From assembly GCA_020736575.1 (NCBI GenBank), contig JAGPYM010000003.1:1302001-1366000 (forward strand): a DNA stretch of 64,000 bases, in the 5' to 3' direction. This DNA is from Thelonectria olida (taxonomy: Eukaryota > Ascomycota > Sordariomycetes > Hypocreales > Nectriaceae). Below the pieces are notes generated by a model. It had not been told where the DNA came from, did not search any database, and worked only from the letters and a program-made list of their open reading frames with translations. This document shows, piece after piece, positions 34,980 through 46,778 of the stretch (position 1 is the stretch's first letter; every line of letters begins with the position of its first letter). Both the position numbers and the translations under genes were made by a program.

Positions 34980-35735
34980 TTAGAGCCGGTTCATGGTACA
35001 CCGGTTCAGAGCCTCTTGGAGTTCCGGCCGAGTCGTCAGAGCTTCCCATGCCTGACTAAAGGTGAACCATTGACGCTCGCGCTTGTGTCTCTCGGGCCAC
35101 TCCTCGTACTCGCTAGTGACGGTACTCTCAAAGAAGTGATACCTTGACCGGTCCTTGGATGACTTTTGTGGCCTCTTCTCCTCGATATCTCCGAGGTCAT
35201 AGTTGATTTGGATGGCAATGCCGGCTTCTTCCCAAGCTTCGCGCTCGGCGGCCTCCTGGCACGTCTCATCCGACTCCCAGCCGCCCTTTGGCAGCACCCA
35301 GCCTTTCCGACGGGTCGACTGGATCAACAGCACGTAATTCTGATCGGGGGTGAGGGGCACGATGCCAGCAACAAGACGTTCACCTTTGGTGTTGTAGCCT
35401 ATAATCGAGAAACAATGTTAGTGGGTCCGGGTCTGCAATGCATCACTCAAGCTGGGTGGTAAGTGGGAGATGGAATTGGAGATGGCAGAACATATTCCGC
35501 GCGCAGGCAAGAAAAAAAAAAGAAGAAGGGTGTGAGGCGCAAGCGCATCGATGAAGTAGGCGCTGCCGCAGACGCAGGCACAAGACGCAGTAGGCACACA
35601 ACACAGGCCGTGGGGGAAGACGACGGGTGAAAATGGCACCTCGGGGGTGGGCAGAGAAGGTCACTCACGCTGCTTGCTTCTACCAGTCCTACTCTCCATT
35701 GAACGACCGCTCGAGTCGCCAGATCCTGAAGACAT
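34980..35735 (-). CDS. APS1: Nudix diphosphoinositol-polyphosphate phosphohydrolase (Aps1/Ddp1 type)
   Basis: Two exons, 35735..35669 and 35398..34980, giving 161 residues. The intron is 270 nt (GTGAGT donor, TATAG acceptor) and joins RSKQR to YNTKGERLVAG. The Nudix box is complete at residues 61-83 and fits G-x5-E-x7-R-E-x2-E-E-x-G: Gly61, Glu67, Arg75-Glu76, Glu79-Glu80 and Gly82. Length, the RKGWVLPKGGWE entry to the box and the WFTFSQAWEAL ending match fungal Aps1/Ddp1 and animal DIPP enzymes. These hydrolyse diphosphoinositol polyphosphates and diadenosine polyphosphates in the cytosol and nucleus; some also degrade polyphosphate. The first exon is Ser-rich and disordered. Substrate choice cannot be read from sequence alone. 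Confidence 0.9.
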
Positions 35736-36885
35736 GACGAGCTTTTCGCACCAACAGCCTTGGAAGATGATAGGAGTCTATCGGGAGTGTCGGAAGGTGT
35801 TCGGGGATTCGGATGATCGGATTTGTAGGGCGAAAGCTCGAAGACTTGATGCGACGATGGGGAGACGACTTTGCAGAGCGGAGCGCAACGGAGCGGAGCG
35901 GGTTGGCCACTTGGAGTCGAGAGAGAACCTGCGACGGACGGGCGGCGTTTCAGAGCACCTGGCGATGCATCGTCGGCGAGATCAATAAGTAGTTGAAAGA
36001 GTGAGTGTGTGGGTTGGGGAGGAAAAAAGAAGAATGGCCGAGTCCGAGTCACTCCAGGGGAGCTTTTGGAGCTGGGCAGCTGGTGATATAATAACGGCTC
36101 GGGGAGAGCGCAGGCGCTGACGGTTCCCAGCTTTTTGGTTTCCAAAAGGGAGGACGGAACTGGAGACTGGAGAACAAGGGGGTCTTGCTTTAGTATTAGG
36201 TCGCTTGCTTGCCGGGGAGGGGCGCAACTAACAATCTTGGGAAACTTGAGCGCCTGCGAGCAAAAAGAAAGAGACGCGGCGCAAGCGCAATTGTTGAACT
36301 GGAGACGCCCCCGTCGCCCTAGATTGGGAGACAGATGAGATGGTGTGGAACCCGAGGGTTTTCTCCTCCTTGCGAGGCAAACTCTGATGCGATGCCTTTC
36401 TTGGTTGGCTTTTCTGCCGCTTCGATTGGGCGGTGGGAAGAGAGGGTTTTCGTCTCAGGCGAGAAAACAAGGTCCTCTCTACCTCTGATTAAGAAGAAGC
36501 CCAGTGAGGTACAGTAGGCAGGGAACAAACGAGGGCTGCTGGCGCGTGCTAAACTCGCTATTGTTGGGTGTGTGCGGTGTGCGGCGGCCTACCTTACTCT
36601 TTGACGGCCGGAGGAACGAGAACTGGCGTGAGCCGGACGGACCAGACAAACTGGCAATGGCGGCGGCGGCGATACGGAGTTATCGGAGAGCTGAGCGATG
36701 ACAAACGCGGCCTCTGGCAGAAGGCGTGAATTTGTCAGGCAAGGTAAAATAGAAATGCCTTGTGCTGTGTAGCAGGGTATGGAGGGTTGAATAGAGGCAC
36801 AACGAGGAGTAATAAGGTAATTTGATTAGACTCCCAGAAGCTGGTTAACGTCTCCGAACTGTGGCTAGGAGGACGCAGGTACGTA

Positions 36886-36899
36886 TTTTTTTTTTTTTT
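36886..36899. repeat. Homopolymer T14
   Basis: Fourteen T residues in a row in non-coding DNA about 1.15 kb upstream of the Nudix gene start. Confidence 0.8.
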
Positions 36900-37448
36900 G
36901 GAGTCCAAACAGAAACCAGGAACCACGTCTCGACAGTATACCCGGAGGAGGTTGCCGCGAGTCAGGCCAAGATCATCAAGATGTAGCAGCGGTAGCAGAT
37001 CGAGCCAGGGGAGGAGGGGGAAGAGGAAGCAGCAGAGTCAATGGCAAGGAACTCGAGCTAAGAGAAAGGTGTGTAAAAGAAAGGGAGGCAGAGACGGATT
37101 TCTCTGTTTGATGAAGCTGGATTGCTGTTGCATGTCTCGTGCCTTGGAGCAACAAACAGACAGGAGGGGGGGAAGGCGTCAGCATGAGCCAAGGCAGAGC
37201 CAGTTGATTTTATACTTCCAGTATCTTAGCTGGATGGAGTAACTGCAAGGCGTGCAACAGCTTCCCTTACCCTTCCACTTCCACCTTGGGCACGTTGTCC
37301 ATGAATGGGAAGGCTTCGTTTAGTTACCGCCCACGAGGGCAGGGTCAAGGCAATGGGGGATGGCGTGGGCAATGGGTGCGCGTGGATGCGGTGGACTTGT
37401 GTACACGGAGTAGGTAGACGGGGATAGGATGTGCCAGGCATCATGACA

Positions 37449-37480
37449 TGGGGATGGGGATGGGGATAGGATGGGATGGG
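37449..37480. repeat. Imperfect GGGGAT minisatellite
   Basis: About five GGGGAT-like units, the last ones degenerate (GGATA, GGATG). The G-runs could form a quadruplex on the plus strand (inference). Confidence 0.6.
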
Positions 37481-39932
37481 GTTGTGCATGGGAGAGCAGC
37501 AGGTTGGTGTACTGTAAAAGTACCTACCTTCCTTTCATAAGTTACCTGTCGACGAGGAGCTTCTTGTTTGGAGGTTTTTAGTGATGCACGCCCCTCACAC
37601 CCCCTTCTCCATCCTCACTCTTCTTCTTCTCCTTCTTATTAAGCTCAGAAGCAAATCTTGGTAAGGATGCGGATTGGAAATACTGCGCTGTCGAGTCTTG
37701 ATGGTCTGCCTGCAGTGCCTGCCCGTTCAGAGGCCAAAGGGAGGGCGTGTAGGGAGGAGAACGCCAGGCAACGCGGAACTTGCAAGTCGGAGACAACGGA
37801 TAGGTAGGTACAATACTTCTGGTCATGTCATGATAGAGAAGCACCAGAAAACTCCCAGATTGGCCCTTGCTGACCCTGGCGTGTCTACTCGCTTGTCTCC
37901 AATATTCAGGTCCCTCTTTCCCGCCTGTCCCGTCGGTAGGCTTTTGTCCATGTCCTTTTGACATCGACTGATGGAGTCATGGAAGAAAAGAGCATGTTGC
38001 GTGGTGCCACTAACAAAGGAAGCTCCCAGCATGTGGGATGCAATGATGTTGTGTGTAAGTTCCAGTCGAAGCATCTTCAGCTCCTCGGTGGGGACTTGAA
38101 AAAAAAATTTAGAAAAAAGACCGAATGGAATACACCGGAAGATTGGGCAGAAGCAGGTCAGAAGCCGACAGATAGAAGCTAGATCCCCTCAAAGGAGACT
38201 GGCATCGACATGCATGCTTCCATTTTTGCAGGGCGTGCTCCTGCACAACAGCGCAGCAGATGGTCGTCATTCGCTCCAGGGCGGTGGGCGCATGGGCTGC
38301 TCGTACTAATTTGAGCAAATGCTTGGCTTCCTCTTGTTGACAGACCCTGTCCCCAAGGAAGGGCCAAATCTTGAACAATGCGTGGGCGAGGATTGAGGAC
38401 CGTACCGCCATGTCCTCTATCCCCTCCTTCTTGGACTTCTTGTTCCAACCACGTCTCGAGTCGGTATGTCAGCACGCGGGCGACGGTGCTAGCAGGAAAG
38501 CGTGGGGTTTTGGTTTGGGGGGACTATCCGCCGCATCGATGGTGGGTGCGACGCTGCAGCAGAGACATGCTCTCGTCGCCTCAAACTCGGCCGTTTGATT
38601 CACATGTTGCTAATGATAGGTTCATCGACGTCGAGGGCTTCATGCGTCATGAGCATGGGGCTGGTCTGTTTCTGTCTTGCGCCACCACCGCCCTCGCGTG
38701 CAGCTGTTGGAGTGCCTTAGTCCCATCCGGACCTGAGGGGCGGGGAGCACCAACATTCGGTGTGAGCCAAGTACTTGGGGGGATGGGGAGCAGATGAGGT
38801 GTCTGGCAGTAAGAAACAATAGTTGTTTGTTTCAACCTCTGTTGCAGCCGACGCACTCTCTGCGCCCTTGTCCACCGTCTAATTGGGCTCCGGGTATTTG
38901 ATCCATCATGGTGACACATGCCTTTCTTCTCCTCCACGATCTGACCGGTGTGATTGCCCGGCATATTGCCAATTCGACTTGGCTGGATAGGTAGGCATGA
39001 AGCAACGAGATTCCGACGTGCCATGCAAGTACTGGTTCGCAAAGCAGCCAGCTAGAATTTCGACATGCGGTCATGTTCCGACTCGAATCTTTTTTTACCT
39101 GCCCATCGGTTTTCTGGTGGTTGAGACGGTCCAACATTGCCAGTCCCTGTCCTAGCCTCCTGTGCCGGACATGTTGTAGCGTCGGCCCTCTTGAGCTAGT
39201 TCCACGACCCAGCAAACTCGAAGTCCTCAAATCGAATGCTCCGGCTCCTGTTCCGAAAGGTAAAAAATAGCTGGGGGTTATGAAAAGCCCTCAATGAACT
39301 GGGACGGTTTTTTTGTCCTCGTCATTCCATCGACTTTGCGGCACAATGGAGCCTCTGGAGCGGATCCATTGCACGTTCCTTAATGTATTCAATATGCTTT
39401 CCTCAGCAGAGCTTCGCCCATACCAAATCATAGCGGTTGGCCAGATGGTGCCGAACTGTTTCGGTCTGGTTGGGTAGCACAATGCAAGGTAGACCAAACT
39501 TTACCCATTTGCGACGCAGCTATTGGTCACCGTCGAGCAAGGCGATCGTGTTTCTGGGTATCTCAATCTTCATCTTATTATGCCCTGGTACTGTCTTTGG
39601 GGGTAACCCCCTCGCTCCCTCCCTTGAGAGAACCGGGGGGTCGGGGGAAGACAATGGGAAGGCTGAAAGAGTGGTTGGATGTTTCGATGCGCTGGGTCTG
39701 GAAGCCGGTTTGCGTCGGCAGGGGATCGGACACGATTGACATCCGGATCTCAGCTGTTAGAATACAAACCTTTCTAACGCTGAAGACTGGATTATGCTGT
39801 CCAACTGTAAGGTGTGAAGTAATGAAGACATACCTAGAACAGCACACGATCCTTCCTGAGGAGGAACAACGCTGGCCAGCTCCACAGCAGGCCTAGGGCT
39901 CTTTGTCAAGGGCCGCCAAGTAAGGTTACTGT

Positions 39933-39944
39933 CTAGGTACCTAG
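39933..39944. repeat. Palindrome CTAGGTACCTAG
   Basis: A perfect 12-bp palindrome. Related CTAGGTAC-type copies occur at 18234, 27493, 44146 and 49681, all outside predicted coding exons. Confidence 0.7.
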
Positions 39945-41066
39945 AAAAGGGGCCCTGTCCTTCTGTATTTCGGGAACACCAGCACCTGGCTCCTTGGGAA
40001 TCCGCTAGACTGGACCCTTGGACCACATCACTCCTCCCCGTCCACTCAACGGGGAGGGCCCAGTGGGGGAGGTGTTGCGGAGCAAAGACACGCGGACAAG
40101 CCAGGCTCAACGATGAGATGGGACCTGAGGCAGTAAGGTACTTAATACATCCGTACTTGTACCTGTATCAAGATGAATCAATCAAGGGATAACAAATGCC
40201 TTTGCGGGAAAAGGAGACCAGACCGCCAGGGCTTATCGTCGACTGGCTTGCTCACCTTTTTCTCCTCAAGGTTGAAGGCATAACTACCTACCTGGGAGAC
40301 GTGATCGGAAACAGTAACTACAGTAGAAGGGCCTACTAGCGAATACCGATGTAACAGCAGGTCTGGGCCAGTTAAAGAAGGGAAAGCCATGTCGTGTCCT
40401 GCTTGCCGTGATCGACTAGACGAGTTTGATGTTGTTCTCTCCATGTCCCCACAGCTTTGCATTCGTTTTGGCCGACGACAGACAGCCCTCGATTGACTGG
40501 GCGCGTGCCTGCCTGCTTTGCATCAAGGTGTGTAATTACCTAAGGTACTTCTCTCTTCCTTTGGGCTGGCTACCGGGGCAAGGTAAGGCGGGCAGGCACC
40601 ACTCAGGTGTAAGTTACCTTACGCAGTACCTACTCCACGTAAGTAGTAGTCACCAGCATCTTGCCAACCACTCATGATGCTGCGTCTCAAAGGCTCCATG
40701 CTGCATCCGCTTCTTCTTTAATTATTCTTTTCCTTGTGTCATATCTTGTCTGCGCATTAGCTACACCACTGCCGACATCCCCGTTTCCATTATCAGGCGC
40801 TCAGCCTACGGCGAATAATAAGAGCCCACAACCTCAGACACCACCTCGACTCTCCGGAGACAATCCGTGTTTCTGGGCCGATCGGCTGCTCGGCCTGTCC
40901 TACTTTCGGCCTTGTTCTCCCCTCCCCTTACAACCACCAACAGAAAGATTATTACATGCCGCACAGCTGCATGCTTCAGTGCTTTCTCCGTCCAGGATTC
41001 CCGCGTTCCGGCAACGTGCCCCTGCTCGGCAGCCTCCCTGTCGCAGCTGGCCTCCCGCTTTGGATC

Positions 41067-41925
41067 TGAGTGACAGGCGACAAGGCTCCGCCTTACGATA
41101 CGCACCATCCGTACGAAGACACACTCGAGACTGCAACGCAAACCTTTGCTGTGCCTTCAGCCAACCACGACAAGAGGTGCAATTAGCCAGAAAGGCCCAT
41201 TCGAGACTGTGTCACAGTCACCCTCACCACTGCCCATAACGATTCACCCCACGCCCTCATCGTAACCTGGGTCCTGGAAAGCTGGCACGCGATCCCCGTC
41301 CCTAGATAATCGGTCACCCCTCCCCCTCCCTCAACCTCTCCGCCTCCATCATCGAGAGCCGCCCCTCCATCTCCCAAGCCCCAACTCACCATACGGTTCC
41401 TCACGCACCGACTTGCCCGTCCTGGGTAGCCTCACTCCAGAACAAGGCCCGGGCCATCTCGCCGTCTCCGCCATCGGCTTCTTTCCATCACTCAAGAGCC
41501 CCGAGCTCAAGCCATCTTCAGAGCTGTCAGAGACTGTCATTAGACTGAGAGTCAAGCTACGCGGCTCCGGTCGTGTTACCGTCTGGCCCACGATGGAACC
41601 AGGTGGCTTGCGGATCCCTGGAGATGCATCGTCGCAGCGGCAGTACGAGTATATCTCGCCAATTGGTGAGTGCTTATTCTCAGATTCTGCTCCAACCGTT
41701 TGCACCCGTGCCGCAATGCCCGCTTGTCGTTGGCTGCCCGGCGCCATGCCTACAAGTCCCGCCGCCGCCGCCGGTCCCGTTGGCCCCGTCGTCGTTGAGA
41801 TCCCCGTCCCGGCCAAGTCAAGTCACTTTTTCGTTGCCTTCATCACCATCATCTCGGCCTCGGCCCTCGAGAATTACATCCCACGTCGTGTCTTCCGCGC
41901 CGCCAAATGTCGATGCCAATTCTAA
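41067..41925 (+). pseudogene. Possible decayed protein gene
   Basis: Two adjoining frames look coding but are not joined by obvious splice sites. Frame one, from 41067 to about 41427, reads plausible protein with C/G-ending codons (PYEDTLETATQTFAVPSA, then VTVTLTTAHNDSPHALIVTW). It is broken by stops at 41067, 41184, 41307 and 41427. Frame two is open from 41413 to 41925 and includes LRVKLRGSGRVTVWPTMEP and YEYISPIG, then a GTGAGT at 41666. Codon choice in these parts resembles the real genes nearby. It could be a decayed gene, or a real gene whose introns I have not resolved. I do not recognise the family. Confidence 0.25.
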
Positions 41926-42522
41926 ATCCAACACCCCCTCCATCCATCACATCCACTCCGACCCCCTTGCCCAGTCTAGGCACACGTTGGCACATGTCCA
42001 TCTATCGTCATGTCTCTTTTCTCTACCATTCCAGCTTGCGTCTTGTTTCGTAAGTCTGCCCATACGCAGCCCAGGTACTTCGTACTTGTGTGCAGGTATG
42101 ACAGACTCCTCCACGTCATTCTCTCTCAGCTTTACATGGTCCGCCTTCCTGGGATCGGTTGCCCGCCATTGGAAAAATACAGCATCAGTCACACCGAGCT
42201 AGGCTCCGGGTAACCAAGAGTTGCTAATCCCGCTTCATCTTCCCCAGTAGATGGATCATCACATGAAGACTCTTCAAATTCGGTTATTTGCTGAACGGCC
42301 TGCGTCTTGTGACCTGGCTCACTATCGTACTGGAACATGACGATGCTTCATGACGCTTCAAGTGATTAGTGAACGTGGCCTCATGTGACTGTTGCGTTTG
42401 TCTTCATGTTATTGGTTCTTTCACTATTCATCACTTTACTCAACTCAACCCCCACTCATCAACTCTCAACACGTTCACCGAGGATTCGATGATCCTCCAG
42501 ATTATCCCCCACTCCGGTGTCA

Positions 42523-44071
42523 ATGTTCTCTCCTTTCGCCAGGGCTGACTTAAAGTTAGGATACTCAAACTCCTCCTCATGCGGGTACTGTGGAAGTAAC
42601 GGCGAGAGTCAGTCAAAACGTAAATTTCCCTCGTCATAGACCTTTGAAGCTTCACTACACTCAACACATTGGATCCTCCATCGGTCAGCAGTCGTACCAT
42701 GTTTGCTCCTGTCGACACATGTTGAACCATGTTGTCTCCCTCTCCAGGTTTCCACGCCACCAATGGAGGTTGTGCCAAGACTAACTTGTTGGTGTAACGG
42801 CAGGCTTCTCGTACTATGCCAGGGCCAGTTCCATAAGCCCAAGATTCTATCAAACTCTCCTCGATAGGTCCTGGAGACGTTCTGGCAGTCTCATGTACCG
42901 TCCGAATGGACGAGAGTCGTGCTGTCCTCACTATACCATACGACTCGACTCACAACAATTCAAACCATCAAGGGCTCAACGGCAGACTGTCAACCGTTTC
43001 AACAAATACGTCATTGGCGATTCATATACCAAAGAGGCTGCACGCCTCCACCCCAAGTCGCGTGAGCAAGCAAAAAAGCGAGATAACCAATTTGACCTGG
43101 TTGAGCGGATCCATGAGGCCGAATATTCACAATTACTACAGCCTCCAGAGCCTGCGCACAAACTTGAAGTCACGCTTGAGCTCAACGACTTCACCGAGGA
43201 GAAATTCGCCGTCTATGAGAACTATCAGAGGGTAGTGCACCACGATGAGCCTGGGGAGATAAGTAAGAGGGGTTTCAAGAGATTCCTATGCGACTCCCCA
43301 TTGAGGCGCGAAACTATGGTTATGCCAGATGGACGTGAGCGCCAATTAGGCTCTTACCATCAGTGTTACCGTCTAGACGGTAAGCTTGTTGCCATTGGCG
43401 TGCTCGATCTATTACCAGAGTGCGTAAGTTCGGTTTATTTCTTGTATGACGAAAGCATTCATACGTATGCCCCTGGGAAACTCGGCGCATTCCAAGAGAT
43501 TGCTCTCGCTATGGAAGAAGGTTATCGCTGGTGGTATGCTGGCTACTACATTCATGGCTGTCCCAAGATGAGATACAAGATGGACTATTCGCCGCAGTTT
43601 ATTCTTGATCCTGTGGCGTTGAACTGGGACCCCTTGGATCGGGAAGTTCTAGACCTCCTTGACAGGAAGCCCTTTGTCAGTCTGGCTGAGGAGAGACAGA
43701 CTGGTTCTGTCGATACTGCGGCCAAAAGCGTCTCTGAAGATGCCAGCATGGCTGCGGATGCGAACATGGACGGTCTCGCACTGGAAGCAGAGGCACAGTC
43801 AGGTGATTCGGATGAGGAGAGTGAGTTTCTGTTCAACTCGAAGACTCCGGGCATTTCGTCTCTCTCCGAAATACGTGCGCTTAACATGGACCATGTGGCA
43901 ATCAAGGTTGCCCCAGTTGGTCCTCTCTTTGAGACGTGTCATCTGGTAGGCTGGGAGGATCGTCAGGTTGATGACTTCCCTGGGTCTAAGGCCGCCATTG
44001 CAGAGCTGGTGGCAGCCATTGGGCCTGATCTTATGGGGCAAATATGCATAGACCTTCTTTCCATGAGGTAG
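42523..44071 (+). CDS. ATE1: Arginyl-tRNA--protein transferase Ate1
   Basis: Two exons, 42523..42619 and 42804..44071, giving 454 residues. The 184-nt intron has a GTAAAT donor, a GACTAAC branch point and a GGCAG acceptor, and joins SQSKR to FSYYARASS. Without the first exon the protein would lack the conserved CGYC. Key cysteines are Cys20, Cys23, Cys72 and Cys73 (CGYC and CCPHY), which the family needs for activity and iron-sulfur cluster binding. The C-terminal GNAT-like half has SSVYFLYDES, GKLGAFQEIALA, WWYAGYYIHGCPKMRYK and an acidic, variable insertion near residues 320-360. Ate1 adds Arg to N-terminal Asp, Glu or oxidised Cys, marking proteins for the Arg/N-degron ubiquitin pathway. 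Confidence 0.94.
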
Positions 44072-44595
44072 ACTTTGTACAAAAACAAACACTGTCGAGT
44101 GGAGGGATCTGTCTGTCATGCTCATGACTTGGATTGCAGAGCCATCTAGGTACCCTAGAGTTGGATTTAGGGTGGATAGGATACAGAATAGACCCAATCT
44201 GAGTTAATGTCTGGCCCGTAACTACTTGAAGTATGGAGGGAATTTGGAGCATGTTGATTAAACGATAATTTTTATAACTGAATCTCGGACTGTGACCAGG
44301 GAGCCAACCAACCATTCCTGTGATTCTATTTTACGAATGCATACATGCTTATGGCGGGGTGGCTAAACAGCTCCCCACACCCCGCACCACCATTATTTTG
44401 CCCGTTATCTTATCGTTCACCTAGGTGAAACTTGATCTCTTCAAAAATCTTTCGGCTTTGTGTCGCAAACCCGCAAACCAACAACTTGGTAGCGCCCGCG
44501 GCAGTTCTCCAGCGAACATCTTGATCAGATATCCAGAGAGGCACCGACCACAAACGACGAACACGCGACCACCGCCAATGGGTTCGCGGTAAACC
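44072..44595. other. Intergenic, ate1 to rrp42
   Basis: Tandem genes in the same direction, 524 bp apart. CTAGGTACCCTAG lies at 44146. No gene seen. Confidence 0.55.
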
Positions 44596-45721
44596 ATGGC
44601 GTCCCAGCAGATCCTCTTCTCACCCGCCGAACTCGCATACCTCCACCGCTCACTCTCCCTAACGCCGCCTATCCGCCCTGATGGTCGCACGCCTACGCAG
44701 TTTCGCCCTTTGACAGCCGAGACTGGCATCTTGCCTGGCACCAACGGCAGCGCGCGAGTGCACTTTGCTGACGGCACAGAGGCCATTGTCGGCGTCAAGG
44801 CGGAGATCGAGAAGACCGTAGAGGGATCGACCGTGATAGCTGAGGAGCAGGAACGGGCACGGAACGAGGGGGGCGATGCCGGGGGAAAGAGCTCGAGGGG
44901 CGACTGGATCGAGCTGGCAGTGGAAATTCCAGGACAAAGAGATGACGAAGCGTCGACGGTGTTTTTGGCCGAGATGTTGAGGGAGGCGCTGTTGGCAGAC
45001 AAAGAGTTTGCCAAGAAGCTGTTTATCAATCGGCGATTTCACTGGAGATTGTACCTCGACGTATGTCATACCTTCGTCTTTGGCATACACGCGACAACTC
45101 TGCTAACTTGGCTCACAATAGGTGCTCCTCATTTCCCCTCCGCTATCTTACCCACTACCTCTCCTCTCTCTAACTACCCACCTTGCGCTTCTGGCAACCC
45201 GCCTGCCTCGCCTCAAGTCAGAAGCCGATGAGGATCCGATGTTCGACGACGACTGGGAGGCTTCGACATTCCTGTACCCGCGCGAGGGCGCGGTTGATGG
45301 AGGGCCCCGCCCGCCTGTGACGCTGCTCGTCGTGACGGTCGGCGATAATGTCATTTTTGACCCAGCCAAGGAGGAGCTCGCCGTCGCGGAGTCTGCACTT
45401 GCGGTTTCCGTGGCAGAATCGCGCCGAGTCCGCGATGCGGGCGCCATGGATGTGGACTCCAAAGCCAGGGAGTTGCGTCTGCTGTCGATCCGAACGATTG
45501 ACCCCCCTTCGAGACTGACACCGCCGGGTGTGCCGCACACGAGCAATACTGGACCCGCGAAACAGACCCAGGACGATGCCCAGGGAACAGAGACGGTGTG
45601 GAAAGCGCCGTTGGGAGGCACCAAGTTTGGAGTACTGGACGGCATAATACAGGCTGTGTTGGAGAATGGAGGTATTGCAGACGAAGTACTCGATGGATTG
45701 GAGGGAGTGGAATTGTCATGA
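44596..45721 (+). CDS. RRP42: Exosome core subunit Rrp42 (RNase PH-like)
   Basis: Two exons, 44596..45060 and 45122..45721, with a 61-nt intron (GTATGT donor, ATAG acceptor, phase 0) that joins RLYLD to VLLISPPLSYPL. The product has 354 residues, longer than yeast Rrp42 (about 265) because of acidic or low-complexity insertions near residues 80-105, 190-205 and 250-300. Family signatures are the N-terminus AELAYLHRSL, SIRPDGR-like PPIRPDGRTPTQFRP, TNGSARVHFADGTEAIVGVKAE and EIPGQRDDEAS. Rrp42 is one of six catalytically inactive RNase PH-like proteins that form the exosome ring in nucleus and cytoplasm. The ring guides RNA 3' ends to Rrp44 and Rrp6. The start ATG has a good context (AAACCATGG). 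Confidence 0.93.
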
Positions 45722-45960
45722 AACTTGCAAGATAATCACAAATGGATTGTTGGTATTAGAGGACATGAATTTTTGACATTAGAGCATTAGAGTGAGGATA
45801 TGCTTGAGTATTACAAGTGCCGGATGGATAGTTTACAAGAGGCCACCCTCGGTGGTGTGGGAATATGCACTCTGGCTATGGTTACAAATATGACGACAAA
45901 ATAATACTCTCTCATGTTTGCGGTTTTTAAAGAGCAGGACAAATTAGTAAACCCTCAGAT

Positions 45961-46778
45961 TTAGAAGACACCAAACCACTTCTTCTTGGGCTCCTCCTCG
46001 ACTTTCTTCTCCTCCTTCGGGGGTGCCTCGCGACCCATTGCAGCAGCCTCAAGCTCCTCTTCGGACTTGGGCTCGTCCTTGCCAAAGACTACGGTGACAG
46101 GGTCCTTGGGCTCGATACCGTGCATCTTCATGAAGTAGCGGCGCTTGGCGACGTCGTCGATGTGGCGGGTACGGTGGTCGCCGGCCTTGACGGCCTTGTC
46201 CTTTTCGTGCTCGGCAATGACGTACCGCCAGGCGTTGAAGAAGTGAATTGGATCGGACCAGAGGGCGGAGATGGGGGGGACGAGGTCTTTAAAGGGAGAG
46301 TTGTAGGCGTAGTTCATGAAGAAGGTGAAGATGCCGAGGATGAGGAGGGTGCCCTGATGGGTTGCGTGTTAGTGGGTTTGTAGGGTGGAAAAGCAGCGGT
46401 CAGGATGGAAGAGCTTCATACCATGGTGATGCAAGTGTGCAACACGCGGCTGTGCCAGAACCAATGCGCCCAGGAGCCCTCGGGGGCCATCATGCCGGGG
46501 TAGTCTCGCTTGCCCTGGGCCATCTTCTCGGCGATGGTGAGCTCGGGGCCATAGTGTTTGGGAAGGTGGTTGCGCTTCAGGCGAGAGCCGTGCGAGGGCG
46601 GGTTGAAGCGGGCGGGCTTCTCGAGGACAATGGGTTTCGACGGTGATGAAGAATTGGACTTGGAGTTGGATGAGGCGAAACGGATGTAGACGTTCTGGGA
46701 GAGTGGGATGCGGACGCCGCGCCACAGAGGGCCTTGAAGCGGGAGGAGGAATCGTGGGATGATGGTTCGTGAGGCCAT
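45961..46778 (-). CDS. Conserved mitochondrial membrane protein, function unknown
   Basis: Two exons, 46778..46422 and 46353..45961, with a 68-nt intron (GTATGA donor, CACTAAC branch point, TCAG acceptor, phase 0) that splits VLHTCITM from GTLLILGIFTFF. The product has 249 residues. The N-terminus, MASRTIIPRFLLPLQGPLWR, is basic and amphipathic, a typical mitochondrial presequence. There is one transmembrane segment at about residues 113-132, reassembled by the splice. The C-terminal half is charged, with HIDDVAKRRYFMKMHGI and an acidic-basic tail ending in KKKWFGVF. It looks like a fungal inner-membrane protein, but I cannot name the family. It is divergent from cytochrome c, which fits a respiratory role (inference). 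Confidence 0.82.

Larger units (their letters stand above)
35736..42522. other. Gene-poor 6.8-kb region
   Basis: No intact gene that I can support. The first 800 bp upstream of aps1 carry many antisense open frames of poor quality. A T14 run lies at 36886 and a GGGGAT minisatellite at 37449. From about 41067 to 41925 there are coding-like fragments, listed separately as a possible pseudogene. CTAGGTACCTAG lies at 39933 and TACTTCGTA at 42076. Confidence 0.55.

Noticed and set aside
35447..36145. 232-codon open frame upstream of the Nudix gene
   Set aside because: It overlaps the first Nudix exon and intron in another frame and reads as low-complexity Ser/Pro without any motif.
40661..41239. 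192-codon plus-strand open frame with a hydrophobic start
   Set aside because: It looks like a signal peptide at first, but the rest is Pro/Arg/His-rich out-of-frame sequence, and a different frame shows better coding character from 41067 on.
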